Shown: positions 1 through 8,119, counted from the stretch's first letter. The stretch is DNA of 64,000 nt from Dyadobacter fermentans (GCF_019924045.1 NZ_JAHXBN010000010.1:1-64000); one strand, 5' to 3'. Notes: generated from the letters alone by a model not told the origin. Program-made: numbers and translations.

Positions 1-351
1 ACCCTCAGGTAACAGGAAGCGGACTAGGGCTAAATAGGACTCTTGCAATGCATTCAATGTTGATTCATTGCAAAACAAATACTTTTTTCACCGCCCCCCA
101 AGTTTTCGGACTGATCCGGAATTTCCCCATTCAATGCTTCCCGTTGCCGATACTTAAACGATCGATGCATTGGAGGAAGACCAACTGGCCATCATGTAGC
201 CACCGTCAGCGGTTGTGATCACCTTCACATTATCTTCAAAGCTATTTCCGCCAATGGTTTTATCCCAAAGTTTCATGGGCGACTGCGCGGAAACAAAAAT
301 GCCGGATGAAACAAAAAACAAGAGCAATACAAAGGCGCAAGGAAGAGGTCA
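1..351 (-). pseudogene. Decayed 5' fragment of a secreted repeat protein
   Basis: On the minus strand an open frame runs from 348 to a TAA at 154-156. It encodes a signal-peptide-like stretch (LLLFFVSSGIFVSAQ) followed by SPMKLWDKTIGGNSFEDNVK and then a TADGGYMMASWSSS segment. The WDKT-x-GG ... DGGY-x-x-x-x-SSS pattern is typical of large repeat proteins exported by Bacteroidota, often with type IX sorting domains. The frame has no ATG near its start (a TGA lies at 349-351; TTG codons are available at 327 and 321). After the TAA the same frame continues as VSATGSIEWGNSGSVRKLGG before another stop. I read this as the remnant of a once larger gene. The rest of 1-153 holds only an inverted repeat, TTGCAATG at 43-50 and CATTGCAA at 67-74. 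The 356-540 stretch shows no supported gene. Confidence 0.5.
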
Positions 352-540
352 ACCTGATTTGTGCGGCCTGAGTAGACGCTTAGAAATGAATATAATAGAG
401 TTGGGTGAGTATGAAACCTCAAATGTAACTACTTGTACTAAGTCGTCAATTATTACTATATTTTCATGCTGGTTTAGAATTATTCCGGCGAAATCTTGAA
501 TGGAGTAATCCGCACTCCAAACCTTCATCCAGCTAATACC

Positions 541-1191
541 ATGCATTATTCCAAAGAGCAACTAATCGTGCTTTTTACGTACCTGCCCGTGCTCGTGGCG
601 GCGGGAATGGCATTGGTGCGGTACCGTAAAGCCGCCCGCCCTATGAAGCTCTTGTGCTGGCTGATCTTCTTTGCATTGCTCATCGAGAGCATTTCGCGCA
701 TTCTCTGGTTTATTAAAATATCCAATCTGTTTTTGTGGCCTGTTTACATTACCGTCGAATTTGCTTTGCTGACCTGGACGTACAGCCTGGTGCTGGATCA
801 GAAGTGGCTGGTGGCATTGCGGGGCTGGATGTTGGGGGTTTTTACAGCTATTGTACTCGTCCGTGAGCTCGGGCAGCCCGGGCAGTCGGTGTGGATCGAT
901 AATGCGGGGCGGTCGATAGAAAGTGTAGTAATCATTTTTCTGGCGCTCGCTTATTTCTATAAAGTTTTTCAGGAATTGAAAGTACAAAATCTGCTGCTAG
1001 AGCCTTTCTTCTGGGTGTCGGCAGGGTTACTGCTTTTCTTTTCAGGCAACTTTTTGATTTTCATATTCATGAATTTCATTTTGCTGTATTCCAAAAACCT
1101 GAATGACCAGATTTGGGTCATCCATGCGCTGATGAACTATATGCTGTACATTACTTATGCCATCGCATTATGGGTAGGCCGGGAGAAATAG
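541..1191 (+). CDS. Seven-helix membrane protein upstream of a sensor kinase
   Basis: The product is 216 residues with about seven hydrophobic segments (roughly residues 8-28, 36-58, 62-84, 92-110, 128-146, 155-182 and 190-212) and almost no soluble part. I recognise no catalytic motif. The ATG at 541 is preferred over an upstream start at 496, because it puts a short charged N-terminus (MHYSKEQ) before the first helix. Its end overlaps the start of the histidine kinase by 22 nt, so the two are probably co-translated. A role as membrane input or partner of that kinase is inferred from position only. Confidence 0.75.
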   Translation: MHYSKEQLIVLFTYLPVLVAAGMALVRYRKAARPMKLLCWLIFFALLIESISRILWFIKISNLFLWPVYITVEFALLTWTYSLVLDQKWLVALRGWMLGVFTAIVLVRELGQPGQSVWIDNAGRSIESVVIIFLALAYFYKVFQELKVQNLLLEPFFWVSAGLLLFFSGNFLIFIFMNFILLYSKNLNDQIWVIHALMNYMLYITYAIALWVGREK

Positions 1192-1955
1192 AGTTTGCAC
1201 AATTGCTTTTCGGCGGCATTGGCATTATGGTGATGATGGCCCTCGCGATCGTCATTTTCGTGCTTCTCTACCAGCGGAAGCTGCATTTTCAGCAGAGCCG
1301 CTTGCACCAGATGGAGATGGTCCATCAGAAAAGGATCCTCGAATCGATCGTAGCCTCGCAGGAGAATGAGCGTGAGCGCATCGCGCGCGACTTGCACGAC
1401 GAAATAGGGGCGTCGTTGTCGGCGGTCCGTTTGTTTGTGAGCCAGATCCAGTACGAAAAGTCGCCGGAGGAAATGAAGGGGCTAGCTGCGCGTTCAGGGC
1501 AGATTATCGGCGATGTGGTGAAGGATGTAAGGCAAATTGCACACAATCTGTCGCCGGTGATTATCGAAAACTTCGGTTTTGCGGGCGCGGTAAAAATTCT
1601 GTTGAATCGGATGGAGGACGCAGGAATGGATATTCACTGCACGATCGAGGACCCTGCCGAAGTGCTGTCGTCGTACCAGCAGCTGGTTCTTTACCGCATT
1701 ATCCAGGAGGTGATCGGGAATGTGGTCAAACACGCCGAAGCCAGTGAGATTACATTCGACCTCCATCACGACGACTCGCAATTGAGTTTGCTGATGAGCG
1801 ATAATGGCAAGGGTTTCGATATGCTTTCCCGTCCCAAATCGGCGGGGATGGGAATGAGCACGATCCGTACCCGCACCGACTTGCTTGGCGCCAAACTCGA
1901 ACTGAGCTCCGCTCCCGGCGAAGGCACCCGTTTTAAAATAGAAATGCCCGTTTAA
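1170..1955 (+). CDS. NarX/LiaS-type sensor histidine kinase
   Basis: A 261-residue kinase with one N-terminal membrane helix (about residues 11-34), a short coiled region, and a HisKA_3 dimerisation domain with the H-box ERERIARDLHDEIGASLSAV (His76 is the predicted phosphorylated residue). The HATPase_c domain follows, with an N-box (QEVIGNVVKHAEA), a G1 box (DNGKGFD) and a G2 box (GMGMSTIRTR). There is no PAS, HAMP or periplasmic sensor domain, so signal input probably comes through the overlapping seven-helix protein. The ATG at 1170 (MGRPGEIEF) is preferred over an upstream start at 1113 because it gives a normal N-terminus. The LuxR-type regulator follows after 19 nt and is its likely partner. 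Confidence 0.9.
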   Translation: MGRPGEIEFAQLLFGGIGIMVMMALAIVIFVLLYQRKLHFQQSRLHQMEMVHQKRILESIVASQENERERIARDLHDEIGASLSAVRLFVSQIQYEKSPEEMKGLAARSGQIIGDVVKDVRQIAHNLSPVIIENFGFAGAVKILLNRMEDAGMDIHCTIEDPAEVLSSYQQLVLYRIIQEVIGNVVKHAEASEITFDLHHDDSQLSLLMSDNGKGFDMLSRPKSAGMGMSTIRTRTDLLGAKLELSSAPGEGTRFKIEMPV

Positions 1956-1974
1956 CATTTTCTCAACGATCAAA

Positions 1975-2643
1975 TTGGAACCGGTTAAAATAGCAATAGC
2001 GGACGATCACAAGCTGTTCCGCCAGGGATTAGGCCAGATTCTGGCCCGGAACGAAGATTATCAGGTCGTTCTGGAAGCCGCCTCAGGGGAGGAGCTTTTG
2101 GAAGAAATAGGCAATGCCGCGCCCGATGTGGTGCTGCTGGACCTTTTTATGAAAGGAATGGATGGAAAAGAGGTTGCAGCGCTACTTTTAAAACAGTATC
2201 CGGATGTAAAAATCATCATCCTCTCCATGAACTACTCTCCCGAGCACATCTTACAGCTCATGCGCGTAGGCGTACACGGGTACCTGCCCAAGGACATCGA
2301 TCAGGGGATTTTGAGCGATGCGATCGGGCAGGTAGTGACAAAAGGGTATTACATCAATGACGACATTGCCCAGGTCATGCGGCAGGGCTTGCAGGCAGGG
2401 GATATCAAACCGACGCGGAGCAAAGTGGCCATTCCTTCCCTGAACGTCGGCCTCACCGACCGCGAAATGGAGGTGCTGGCGCTCATTTGCAAGGGTTACA
2501 ACACGGCTAAAATTGCGGAGGAGCTCTTTATCAGCTACCGAACAGTGGAAGGCCACCGTAAAAACCTGCTGGAAAAAACCGGCGCGAGCAACTCGGTGAG
2601 CCTGGCGATATTCGCTGTGAAATATCAATTACTCGACTTCTAG
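1975..2643 (+). CDS. NarL/LuxR-family response regulator
   Basis: A 222-residue two-domain regulator. The receiver domain (residues 3-120) has the acidic pair Asp10-Asp11, the phosphoacceptor Asp56 in VVLLDLFMKGMDG, and the conserved Lys in GYLPKD. After a linker, the LuxR-type helix-turn-helix (about 158-220) shows LTDREMEVLALICKGYNTAK, IAEELFISYRTVEGHRKNL and a final helix. The start codon appears to be TTG at 1975, since no ATG precedes the conserved VKIAIADDHK. It lies 19 nt after the kinase stop and completes a three-gene membrane protein-kinase-regulator operon. Targets cannot be read from the sequence. Confidence 0.92.
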   Translation: MEPVKIAIADDHKLFRQGLGQILARNEDYQVVLEAASGEELLEEIGNAAPDVVLLDLFMKGMDGKEVAALLLKQYPDVKIIILSMNYSPEHILQLMRVGVHGYLPKDIDQGILSDAIGQVVTKGYYINDDIAQVMRQGLQAGDIKPTRSKVAIPSLNVGLTDREMEVLALICKGYNTAKIAEELFISYRTVEGHRKNLLEKTGASNSVSLAIFAVKYQLLDF

Positions 2644-2657
2644 CCTGGTTATCAGTG

Positions 2658-3242
2658 TTAAATGCGGGCAAATACCCGTAAGTCGGTAATGCGGTCGCGA
2701 TAGGTTTCGAGGAACGCGCAGAAGCGAGCGGCCTGTTCCTCCTGGTAAGTCAGATCCGCCATTTGATCATATTCCTCGAGGTAAACATCCTTAAAATCGG
2801 TGATCACATAGCGGAGGCTTCTGATGCCTTTCGTACGCAATGCGGGCAGGTAAAAGTTCTGGTGACTTTTGGTAAAACTGCCTTCCCGGTAGTTAGAGGT
2901 GGTTTTAATATCCACGGCGAGCATCTTTCCAATCACGTCCACATACCCGTAAATGAGGCTGTCGTTCAGTTGATACTCGCAGTAGACCTGCGTTTTCAGC
3001 ATAGGGCGGGGCAGGTAAGACCGCACTTTCGACAGGATTTCAGGATCAAATGTTTCTTCACCAATGCCTTTAATCACCGCATCTTCAAACGAGGAACCAC
3101 GAAACTGCGCTTCGGTTTGTGGTACCGGCACCCGGTTAATGCGGTCGAGGAGCTCCTGTTCATTGAGATACCCGCGCTCAAACCGGTCGAAACAGCCTAG
3201 CAGGGATGGGTAAAGTTTGTATTTAACGGTGGTAGAAATCAT
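2658..3242 (-). CDS. PD-(D/E)XK nuclease-fold protein
   Basis: A 194-residue soluble protein. Residues 48-57 (RGSSFEDAVI) match the first-helix Glu motif of the RecB/AddB-like nuclease superfamily. GYVDVIGKMLAVDIKTTSNY (99-118) supplies the Asp102 ... Asp111-x-Lys113 metal and catalytic signature. The fold assignment is therefore good, but the protein lacks helicase or other domains, and its substrate is unknown. Its stop lies 14 nt from the end of the convergent response-regulator gene. Upstream it is close to the end of the outer-membrane protein gene on the same strand (23 nt), so they could share a transcript. Confidence 0.7.
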   Translation of the reverse strand: MISTTVKYKLYPSLLGCFDRFERGYLNEQELLDRINRVPVPQTEAQFRGSSFEDAVIKGIGEETFDPEILSKVRSYLPRPMLKTQVYCEYQLNDSLIYGYVDVIGKMLAVDIKTTSNYREGSFTKSHQNFYLPALRTKGIRSLRYVITDFKDVYLEEYDQMADLTYQEEQAARFCAFLETYRDRITDLRVFARI

Positions 3243-3265
3243 TATTTAACAATGTTAACGGGCAT

Positions 3266-4048
3266 TCATTTTTTCTTTTGGCCGAAATGGTATTGCAGCG
3301 ACACGGCAATGAAGCTGAAAGTATCGTTCGGCGTGTCGCTGTATGATTCGCTTTCTTCGGGGTTGATCAGCCGTCGGCCCGATGTGGCGTCCAGTTTGTC
3401 GGTTCGCACGAAATAGAAGCGATATTCGAGTGCAATTTTCAATTTTTCTAACAAAGCATAGCTCACAGAAGTGCCGAGCGGCAACATCCCTTCCCTGGTT
3501 TTTTTGATGCCCCGCGGGCCCTTGGCCGGCCCCCAGCGCAGGAAAAGCGGGTTCCGGGCACTTTGCCCGCTGTTGGTGAAGCGCAGCAACCGGTTGTCGC
3601 CCAGGTCGTAGGCGTTGGCACTGAACCAGATTTGTCCTAAACCGGCCAAAACTGAAATATGCGTAAGACCGGGTTCTTTTTCCCAGAATTGCTCCGAGAG
3701 GTCCCATTTCACGAGGCATTCCACAGTATTGTATTCATTCATAAACCAGGAATTGAAAAATGCCCTTTTCTCTCCGCCAATGCTGCCCGCATTATAATCG
3801 AGCTGAATGGCAAATTGCTTATTAATCGATCTCCCCATGCCTATTCCGGCGATTCCGTGCATGGCCTGGGCATTGAGTTCGCCGTAAAACTGCGTGAGGC
3901 CGCACCGGGCTTCCAAAAAGTAGGGCTGTACAGCGCGGCGATTATAGTTTTTCTTGTCGCTGATGCCGTTCGGTGAGCGGTAACGGACGGGCTGGGCGAG
4001 GGTTATGCCGGTAAGTACACAAGTGGTAAGGAGCAAAATGTAACGCAT
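3266..4048 (-). CDS. Outer-membrane beta-barrel protein
   Basis: A 260-residue protein with a clear signal peptide (MRYILLLTTCVLTGITLAQ). The mature part has alternating hydrophobic and polar strands ending in SFIAVSLQYHFGQKKK, as expected for a beta-barrel whose last strand carries aromatics. Segments such as YFLEARCGLTQFYGELN and NKQFAIQLDYNAGSIGGEK resemble the PorT/DUF6089-type barrel proteins of Bacteroidota. The exact family and any ligand are not determinable here. It is followed on the same strand by the nuclease-fold gene and is divergent from ubiE. Confidence 0.7.
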   Translation of the reverse strand: MRYILLLTTCVLTGITLAQPVRYRSPNGISDKKNYNRRAVQPYFLEARCGLTQFYGELNAQAMHGIAGIGMGRSINKQFAIQLDYNAGSIGGEKRAFFNSWFMNEYNTVECLVKWDLSEQFWEKEPGLTHISVLAGLGQIWFSANAYDLGDNRLLRFTNSGQSARNPLFLRWGPAKGPRGIKKTREGMLPLGTSVSYALLEKLKIALEYRFYFVRTDKLDATSGRRLINPEESESYSDTPNDTFSFIAVSLQYHFGQKKK

Positions 4049-4204
4049 GGCTGGAATTGATCAGGACGAAATGTTTGTTCAGCCATTGATACGTACGCTT
4101 TTCATTTTGGTCACCTTTTGTAGAACCAATAAGATGCCGGCCCGCCGTGCGATAACCGTAAATATCTGTTAGTTTTGCTTGTAGTTGAAAAATACAATAT
4201 AAAG

Positions 4205-4927
4205 ATGAGTGTAGTACCCTATAAAGATAAAGAAGGGACCAAGCGGGAGCAGGTTGCGGAGATGTTCGATAACATTTCACCGAAGTACGACCTGCTGAAC
4301 CACGTCCTGAGCGGAGGTGTAGATATATATTGGCGCAAAAGGGCCATTAAGCTACTCAAAAAGCAACAGCCGAAAGTGATCCTGGACATTGCAACGGGCA
4401 CAGGCGACTTCGCGATCGAGGCGCTTGCTTTGAAGCCCGAAAAGATCATTGGCGTCGATATTTCGGAAGGTATGCTGGCCGTGGGCCGCGAGAAAATCGC
4501 CAAACTGGGCAAGCAGGACGTGATTACCCTGCAAAGCGGCGACTCGGAAAGTTTGGCTTTTGCAAACAATTATTTTGACGCGATTATCGTTTCGTTTGGA
4601 GTACGCAATTTTCAGAATTTGCTGGCCGGACTGACAGAGATGAACCGCGTGATGAAGCCGGGCGGAACTTGTGTGGTGGTCGAATTTTCGAAGCCTAAAA
4701 GCTTTCCGTTCAAGCAGATTTACAATTTTTATTTCAAATACATATTGCCAATAATAGGGAAGACGGTCTCCAAGGACAGCTCGGCATATACTTATCTGCC
4801 CGAGTCCGTACAGGCCTTTCCGGATGGGGAAGCTTTTCTTGATATCTATAAAAAAGCAGGTTTCATAAATACCAAATGCATATCACTTACCTTCGGGATC
4901 TGTTCAATTTACGTCGGACACAAGTAA
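4205..4927 (+). CDS. ubiE: Demethylmenaquinone methyltransferase
   Basis: This 240-residue SAM-dependent enzyme carries out the last step of menaquinone synthesis, methylating demethylmenaquinone. Diagnostic segments are VAEMFDNISPKYDLLNHVLS near the N-terminus, the SAM-binding motif ILDIATGTGDFAIEA, IIGVDISEGML, and FGVRNFQNLLAGLTEMNRVMKPGG. The start is the ATG at 4205; a -7 element TAGTTTTG at 4170-4177 fits a promoter just upstream. The last 52 nt overlap porT, an arrangement found widely in Bacteroidota. Menaquinone would serve as the electron acceptor for the complex I genes at the right end of the window. Confidence 0.95.
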   Translation: MSVVPYKDKEGTKREQVAEMFDNISPKYDLLNHVLSGGVDIYWRKRAIKLLKKQQPKVILDIATGTGDFAIEALALKPEKIIGVDISEGMLAVGREKIAKLGKQDVITLQSGDSESLAFANNYFDAIIVSFGVRNFQNLLAGLTEMNRVMKPGGTCVVVEFSKPKSFPFKQIYNFYFKYILPIIGKTVSKDSSAYTYLPESVQAFPDGEAFLDIYKKAGFINTKCISLTFGICSIYVGHK

Positions 4928-5610
4928 TTATCGGCATTCTGGCGCTGTTGATGGCGGCGCAGGAAGCGCAGTCTCAGGGCATCGGGTACCGTCGCAAGCA
5001 TCTCGAATACTACGACGACAAGCCGATCCATTACGGTATTCTTTTCGCGGTCCCCTTCACGCGGTTCAACATCAAGCATAGCAACGACTTTGTCACGAAG
5101 GATACGGCATTTGTGATCCAATCGCCCACGAATGCGGCATTTCGCATGGGATTTACCGTCAATGCCTATCTGAACGAGCATTTCGACCTGCGCACAACGC
5201 CCGCTGTTTCGCTTTACGAGCGGCATGTTAAATTCAGCTATCCCAATGGTACTGAACGTACAGAAAAGCGGGAGTCGACGTGGATTGAAGTGCCACTCTT
5301 GCTAAAATACAAATCCGTTCGCCGGGTCAACTCGCGCATGTATATGATCGCGGGCGTGACGCTGGGGATCGAAACCAATGTCAAACGCAACAGGGGTGGA
5401 GCAGCCAGCGCCCTCGATACGAAGTCGAGCGACTTCTCCATCGATTATGGTATCGGCTATGAACAGTTCTTCGAGTTCTTCAAATTCGCACCGGAACTGC
5501 GTTTTTCACATGGATTGACAAATATGCTGGTACCCGGAGCAAATTCTGTCGGCAATGGTATCAGCCGCCTGCGCACCCACACCGTAACACTCTATTTAAA
5601 TTTCGAATAA
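4876..5610 (+). CDS. porT: PorT-family type IX secretion protein
   Basis: A 244-residue outer-membrane beta-barrel protein, predicted to take part in assembly of the type IX secretion machinery. It has an N-terminal signal region (hydrophobic VIIGILALLMAAQ at about 17-29, then AQSQG), the segment RRKHLEYYDDKPIHYGILFA typical of PorT/SprT proteins, and a C-terminal strand HTVTLYLNFE. It overlaps ubiE by 52 nt in a different frame, the usual ubiE-porT context, which strengthens the call. The decayed WDKT-type exported protein at the left edge suggests the genome has substrates for this system. Confidence 0.88.
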   Translation: MHITYLRDLFNLRRTQVIIGILALLMAAQEAQSQGIGYRRKHLEYYDDKPIHYGILFAVPFTRFNIKHSNDFVTKDTAFVIQSPTNAAFRMGFTVNAYLNEHFDLRTTPAVSLYERHVKFSYPNGTERTEKRESTWIEVPLLLKYKSVRRVNSRMYMIAGVTLGIETNVKRNRGGAASALDTKSSDFSIDYGIGYEQFFEFFKFAPELRFSHGLTNMLVPGANSVGNGISRLRTHTVTLYLNFE

Positions 5611-5664
5611 CGTATACTGGTAATCAGACGATTAAAAAATATTTTAAATTTTTTTTCAAGAATA

Positions 5665-5696
5665 TTTGCAGAGTTCAATTTAGTCGCACATATTTG
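5665..5696 (+). promoter_or_regulatory. Promoter of tRNA-Val
   Basis: A TTTG at 5665-5668 is followed, after 20 nt, by CATATTTG at 5689-5696, close to the Bacteroidota sigma consensus TTTG-N19/20-TAnnTTTG. The region 5625-5665 is very A/T-rich. Transcription would start near 5703, about 30 nt before the mature tRNA. Confidence 0.55.
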
Positions 5697-5733
5697 CACT
5701 CCCAAACGACGGGAAAACAAAAGCAAAAAGAAA

Positions 5734-5808
5734 GGGAGTTTAGCTCAGTTGGTTCAGAGCATCTGCCTTACAAGCAGAGGGTCGGGGGTTCGAATCCCTC
5801 AACTCCCA
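5734..5808 (+). tRNA. tRNA-Val(TAC)
   Basis: The sequence folds as a complete cloverleaf. The acceptor pair is GGGAGTT (5734-5740) with AACTCCC (5801-5807) and discriminator A. The D-stem is GCTC/GAGC. The anticodon stem is TCTGC/GCAGA with loop CTTACAA (anticodon TAC). The T-arm is GGGGG TTCGAAT CCCTC. The CCA end is not encoded. A rho-independent terminator follows directly. Two degenerate copies of its 3' part lie downstream. Confidence 0.96.
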
Positions 5809-5810
5809 CA

Positions 5811-5838
5811 AAAAGCATCGAGAAATCGATGCTTTTTT
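5811..5838 (+). terminator. Terminator of tRNA-Val
   Basis: The stem AGCATCGA / TCGATGCT closes a GAAA tetraloop and is followed by TTTTTT. It starts 3 nt after the tRNA. The same hairpin recurs at 5944-5971 after the first degenerate tRNA copy. Confidence 0.9.
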
Positions 5839-5846
5839 CGTTTTCC

Positions 5847-5942
5847 TGCCACTTGATTCAGAGCATCTGCCCGGGCGGCGTCCGCTTACAAGCAGCGGGT
5901 CGGGGACGGTCCGCCGCAGCGGTTCGAATCCCTCAACTCCCA
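5847..5942 (+). pseudogene. Degenerate tRNA-Val copy with two GC-rich insertions
   Basis: The segment matches tRNA-Val from the D-loop onward, but the 5' acceptor and D-stem half are lost. A 14-nt insertion (5872-5885, hairpin GCGG-CGT-CCGC) splits the anticodon-loop region between C32 and T33. A 16-nt insertion (5906-5921, containing CCGC-CGCA-GCGG) lies in the 5' strand of the T-stem. The 3' end (GTTCGAATCCCTCAACTCCCA) and the following terminator are intact. Without a pairing 5' acceptor strand this cannot fold into a tRNA, so it is called a remnant. Confidence 0.8.
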
Positions 5943-5943
5943 C

Positions 5944-5971
5944 AAAAGCATCGAGAAATCGATGCTTTTTT
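5944..5971 (+). terminator. Duplicated terminator hairpin
   Basis: This is an exact second copy of the tRNA terminator stem (AGCATCGA-GAAA-TCGATGCT followed by T6), placed after the first degenerate tRNA copy. It shows that the duplication unit comprised the tRNA 3' part plus the terminator. Confidence 0.85.
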
Positions 5972-5979
5972 CGTTTTCC

Positions 5980-6110
5980 GGGCAGTTGGTTCAGAGCACC
6001 TGCCCGGGGCGGCGTCCGCTTACAAGCAGAGGGTCGGGGCGGTCGGCCGTTGCCGCGGTCCGCCGTAGCGACGGTCGGCCGCTGCCGTTCGAATCCCTCA
6101 AATCTCTCCC
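5980..6110 (+). pseudogene. Second degenerate tRNA-Val copy with larger insertions
   Basis: The segment starts with GGGCAGTTGGTTCAGAGC and retains the anticodon arm and T-loop of tRNA-Val. It has insertions at the same two sites as the previous copy: 15 nt at 6005-6019 and 47 nt at 6040-6086. The larger insert carries the direct repeat CGGTCGGCCG(T/C)TGCC at both ends. The 3' end has decayed to CTCAAATCTCTCCC and no terminator follows. It is a remnant, not a functional tRNA. Confidence 0.75.
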
Positions 6111-6211
6111 AAGTAATAAATCCTCCAACTATCAGCATACATTCCGCAAAGCCCTACCGGAAAACTCGCCTTACCTTGTTGCTGCAATTTTTCAATTAAT
6201 CGATTGGAGTT

Positions 6212-6880
6212 ATGAAAACATTATTGCTGTTCGCACTGATGGGCGTATTTGCCTCGTGCAATGCGAAAAATGAGCCGTTAACAAGCGATACGACGATGCA
6301 ACAGGAGGAAATCATCAAACTGGTAAGCCGAAACGACCTGAGCGGCGTAAAAAAGGCGCTTAAGGCGGGAGCCAATGTCAATGTCCGCGACGGAAGCGGG
6401 AAGTCGCTGCTTTTGCTGGCGACAATCGACAGGCACGTGGAAATGGCCACGCTGCTGACGGAGAAAGGCGCGGATGTCAATTTGCAGGACAATATCCAGG
6501 ATAGCCCGTTTCTGTATGCAGGCGCTACCGGACAAACGGAACTGGTGAAGCTCTTTCTTGCCCATGGCGCCCGGTTTGACGTTTTCAACCGTTACAACGG
6601 CACCGCACTGATTCCCGCATGCGAGCGCGGGCATGTGGAGACGGTGAAAGTGTTGGCAGGCACAAAAGGCTTTCCCATCAACCATGCGAACCGGTTGGGG
6701 TGGACGGCTTTGATGGAAGCCATTGTGTTGGGCAACGGGAGTAAAAAATACCAGGAAGTTGTGCAGCTGCTGAAAGACGGCGGCGCGGATCTCGGCATAC
6801 CGGATCACGATGGCGTAACACCATTGCAGCATGCCCAACGCCGTGGTTTCACAGAAATAGTAAAAATTTTATCGAAGTAA
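6212..6880 (+). CDS. Ankyrin-repeat lipoprotein
   Basis: A 222-residue protein with a lipoprotein signal (MKTLLLFALMGVFASC, Cys16 as the lipidation site). About five ankyrin repeats follow from residue 33 onward, recognised by segments such as GANVNVRDGSGKSLLLLA, GADVNLQDNIQDSPFLYAGA, NGTALIPACERGHVETVK and DGVTPLQHAQRRGFTEIVKIL. It is probably tethered to the periplasmic face of a membrane and mediates protein contacts; the partner is unknown. Its stop is immediately followed by the amidohydrolase start, suggesting one transcript. Confidence 0.87.
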   Translation: MKTLLLFALMGVFASCNAKNEPLTSDTTMQQEEIIKLVSRNDLSGVKKALKAGANVNVRDGSGKSLLLLATIDRHVEMATLLTEKGADVNLQDNIQDSPFLYAGATGQTELVKLFLAHGARFDVFNRYNGTALIPACERGHVETVKVLAGTKGFPINHANRLGWTALMEAIVLGNGSKKYQEVVQLLKDGGADLGIPDHDGVTPLQHAQRRGFTEIVKILSK

Positions 6881-8119
6881 ATGCCGCAAGGCGTGAAAAT
6901 GGAGAATCAAGCATATACCCTGAAAAACGTATTGTTGGAAACAGGTTTTGAATATGAGGGCGGGGATGTGGTGAATACGAAGACAGCCCTGTTTTGTATT
7001 GAGGTAGTGAATGGCAAGATAGAAAGCGTTAAACCCAACAATCCCGAAGCCAAAGGGATAGACGCGAAAGGCAGGCTCTTGCTGCCGGCGTTCAAGGATA
7101 TGCATGCGCATCTCGACAAAATGCTTTTCGGGTTGCCGTGGCGGGCTGTTTCGGCCAAAAGGAAAACGGTAAAGGACATGATCGCCTACGAACAGCGGAT
7201 GATTCCCGAATGGCTGAAAACGTCTGTCGGGCGGACCGAAAAGTTGATCGATTTCCTGCATTCTTACGGGACGGATTTCATTCGTTCCCATTTCAATGTA
7301 GACCCGACTTCGGGACTCGACTCCCTCTATCACCTGGAAGAAGCGCTCAGGCATAAGCGCAAAAGCCTGACAGCGGAATTGGTTGCTTTTCCCCAGCATG
7401 GCATTTACTACACGCAAACGGAGTCCCTGCTGAAAGAAGTAGCCAAAATGGATTCTGTCGGCTTTATCGGAGGGGTTGATCCCTATTCGATCGATGGAAG
7501 CATCGAAAAGCCGATGGAGCTGATTACCCAATTGGCACTGGATCATGGAAAAGGCATCGATCTCCACCTGCACGAAAGGGCAGAAAGCGGTGTGAAGACC
7601 ATCGAATTTCTGATCGACAAAGCCCTTGAAAACCCGCAGCTGAAAGGGAAGACGTACGTCAGCCACGCGTTCGCCCTGGCGCATATGAGCGCGTCCGAAA
7701 CAGAAAAAATAGCCGAACGCCTGGCTGCGGCCGGTGTGGGCATTGTGTCATCGGTTCCGTTCAGAGGTACCATTATGCCCATTCCTACGCTTAGAAAGCA
7801 CGGCGTGGAGGTTTTGATCGGGAATGACAATATACAAGACCATTGGAGCACTTTCGGATCTGGAAATATGCTTCAAAAGGCACATCTTATCGCGGAGCTT
7901 TACGGTTACTCCACGGAATGGGAGCTGTCGCGAACGCTGGCTTTTGCGACACGTTACGTACTTCCGCTGGACGACAAAGGCGTGCAGCAATGGCCCAAAG
8001 CGGGAGATGAGGCGGATATGGTGTTGCTAGCGGCAAGTTGTTCGGCGGAGGCAGTATCTCGTATTTCACCGGTTACTTCGCTGATCCACAAGGGTAATAT
8101 TGTTTTTCAGCAGGCGTAG
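6881..8119 (+). CDS. Amidohydrolase, cytosine-deaminase-like
   Basis: A 412-residue metal-dependent hydrolase of the amidohydrolase superfamily. Metal-binding motifs are present in order: DMHAHLDK (HxH), IDLHLHE, VSHAF, and GNDNIQDHW with the catalytic Asp. The composite-domain ends of such enzymes are visible at residues 15-65 and at the C-terminus (HKGNIVFQQA). The layout is closest to cytosine deaminase/N-isopropylammelide-type enzymes, but the true substrate cannot be deduced. No signal peptide is present. Translation may begin at 6881, directly after the ankyrin gene stop, or at the ATG at 6899. Confidence 0.82.
   Translation: MPQGVKMENQAYTLKNVLLETGFEYEGGDVVNTKTALFCIEVVNGKIESVKPNNPEAKGIDAKGRLLLPAFKDMHAHLDKMLFGLPWRAVSAKRKTVKDMIAYEQRMIPEWLKTSVGRTEKLIDFLHSYGTDFIRSHFNVDPTSGLDSLYHLEEALRHKRKSLTAELVAFPQHGIYYTQTESLLKEVAKMDSVGFIGGVDPYSIDGSIEKPMELITQLALDHGKGIDLHLHERAESGVKTIEFLIDKALENPQLKGKTYVSHAFALAHMSASETEKIAERLAAAGVGIVSSVPFRGTIMPIPTLRKHGVEVLIGNDNIQDHWSTFGSGNMLQKAHLIAELYGYSTEWELSRTLAFATRYVLPLDDKGVQQWPKAGDEADMVLLAASCSAEAVSRISPVTSLIHKGNIVFQQA

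Noticed and set aside
215..561. Two short frames (plus 215-499, minus 349-561) at the left edge
   Set aside because: Neither has protein-like composition or a family likeness; the minus-strand frame at 154-348 with a WDKT-GG unit explains this stretch better.
5872..6086. Insertions in the tRNA copies as spliced introns
   Set aside because: They lie after C32 and in the T-stem, not at 37/38 as for archaeal-type introns, are too short for group I introns, and the copies lack the 5' acceptor strand.
5740..6138. Frames of 100-130 residues over the tRNA region
   Set aside because: They are readings of tRNA, terminator and insertion sequence; codon content follows RNA structure and not protein coding.
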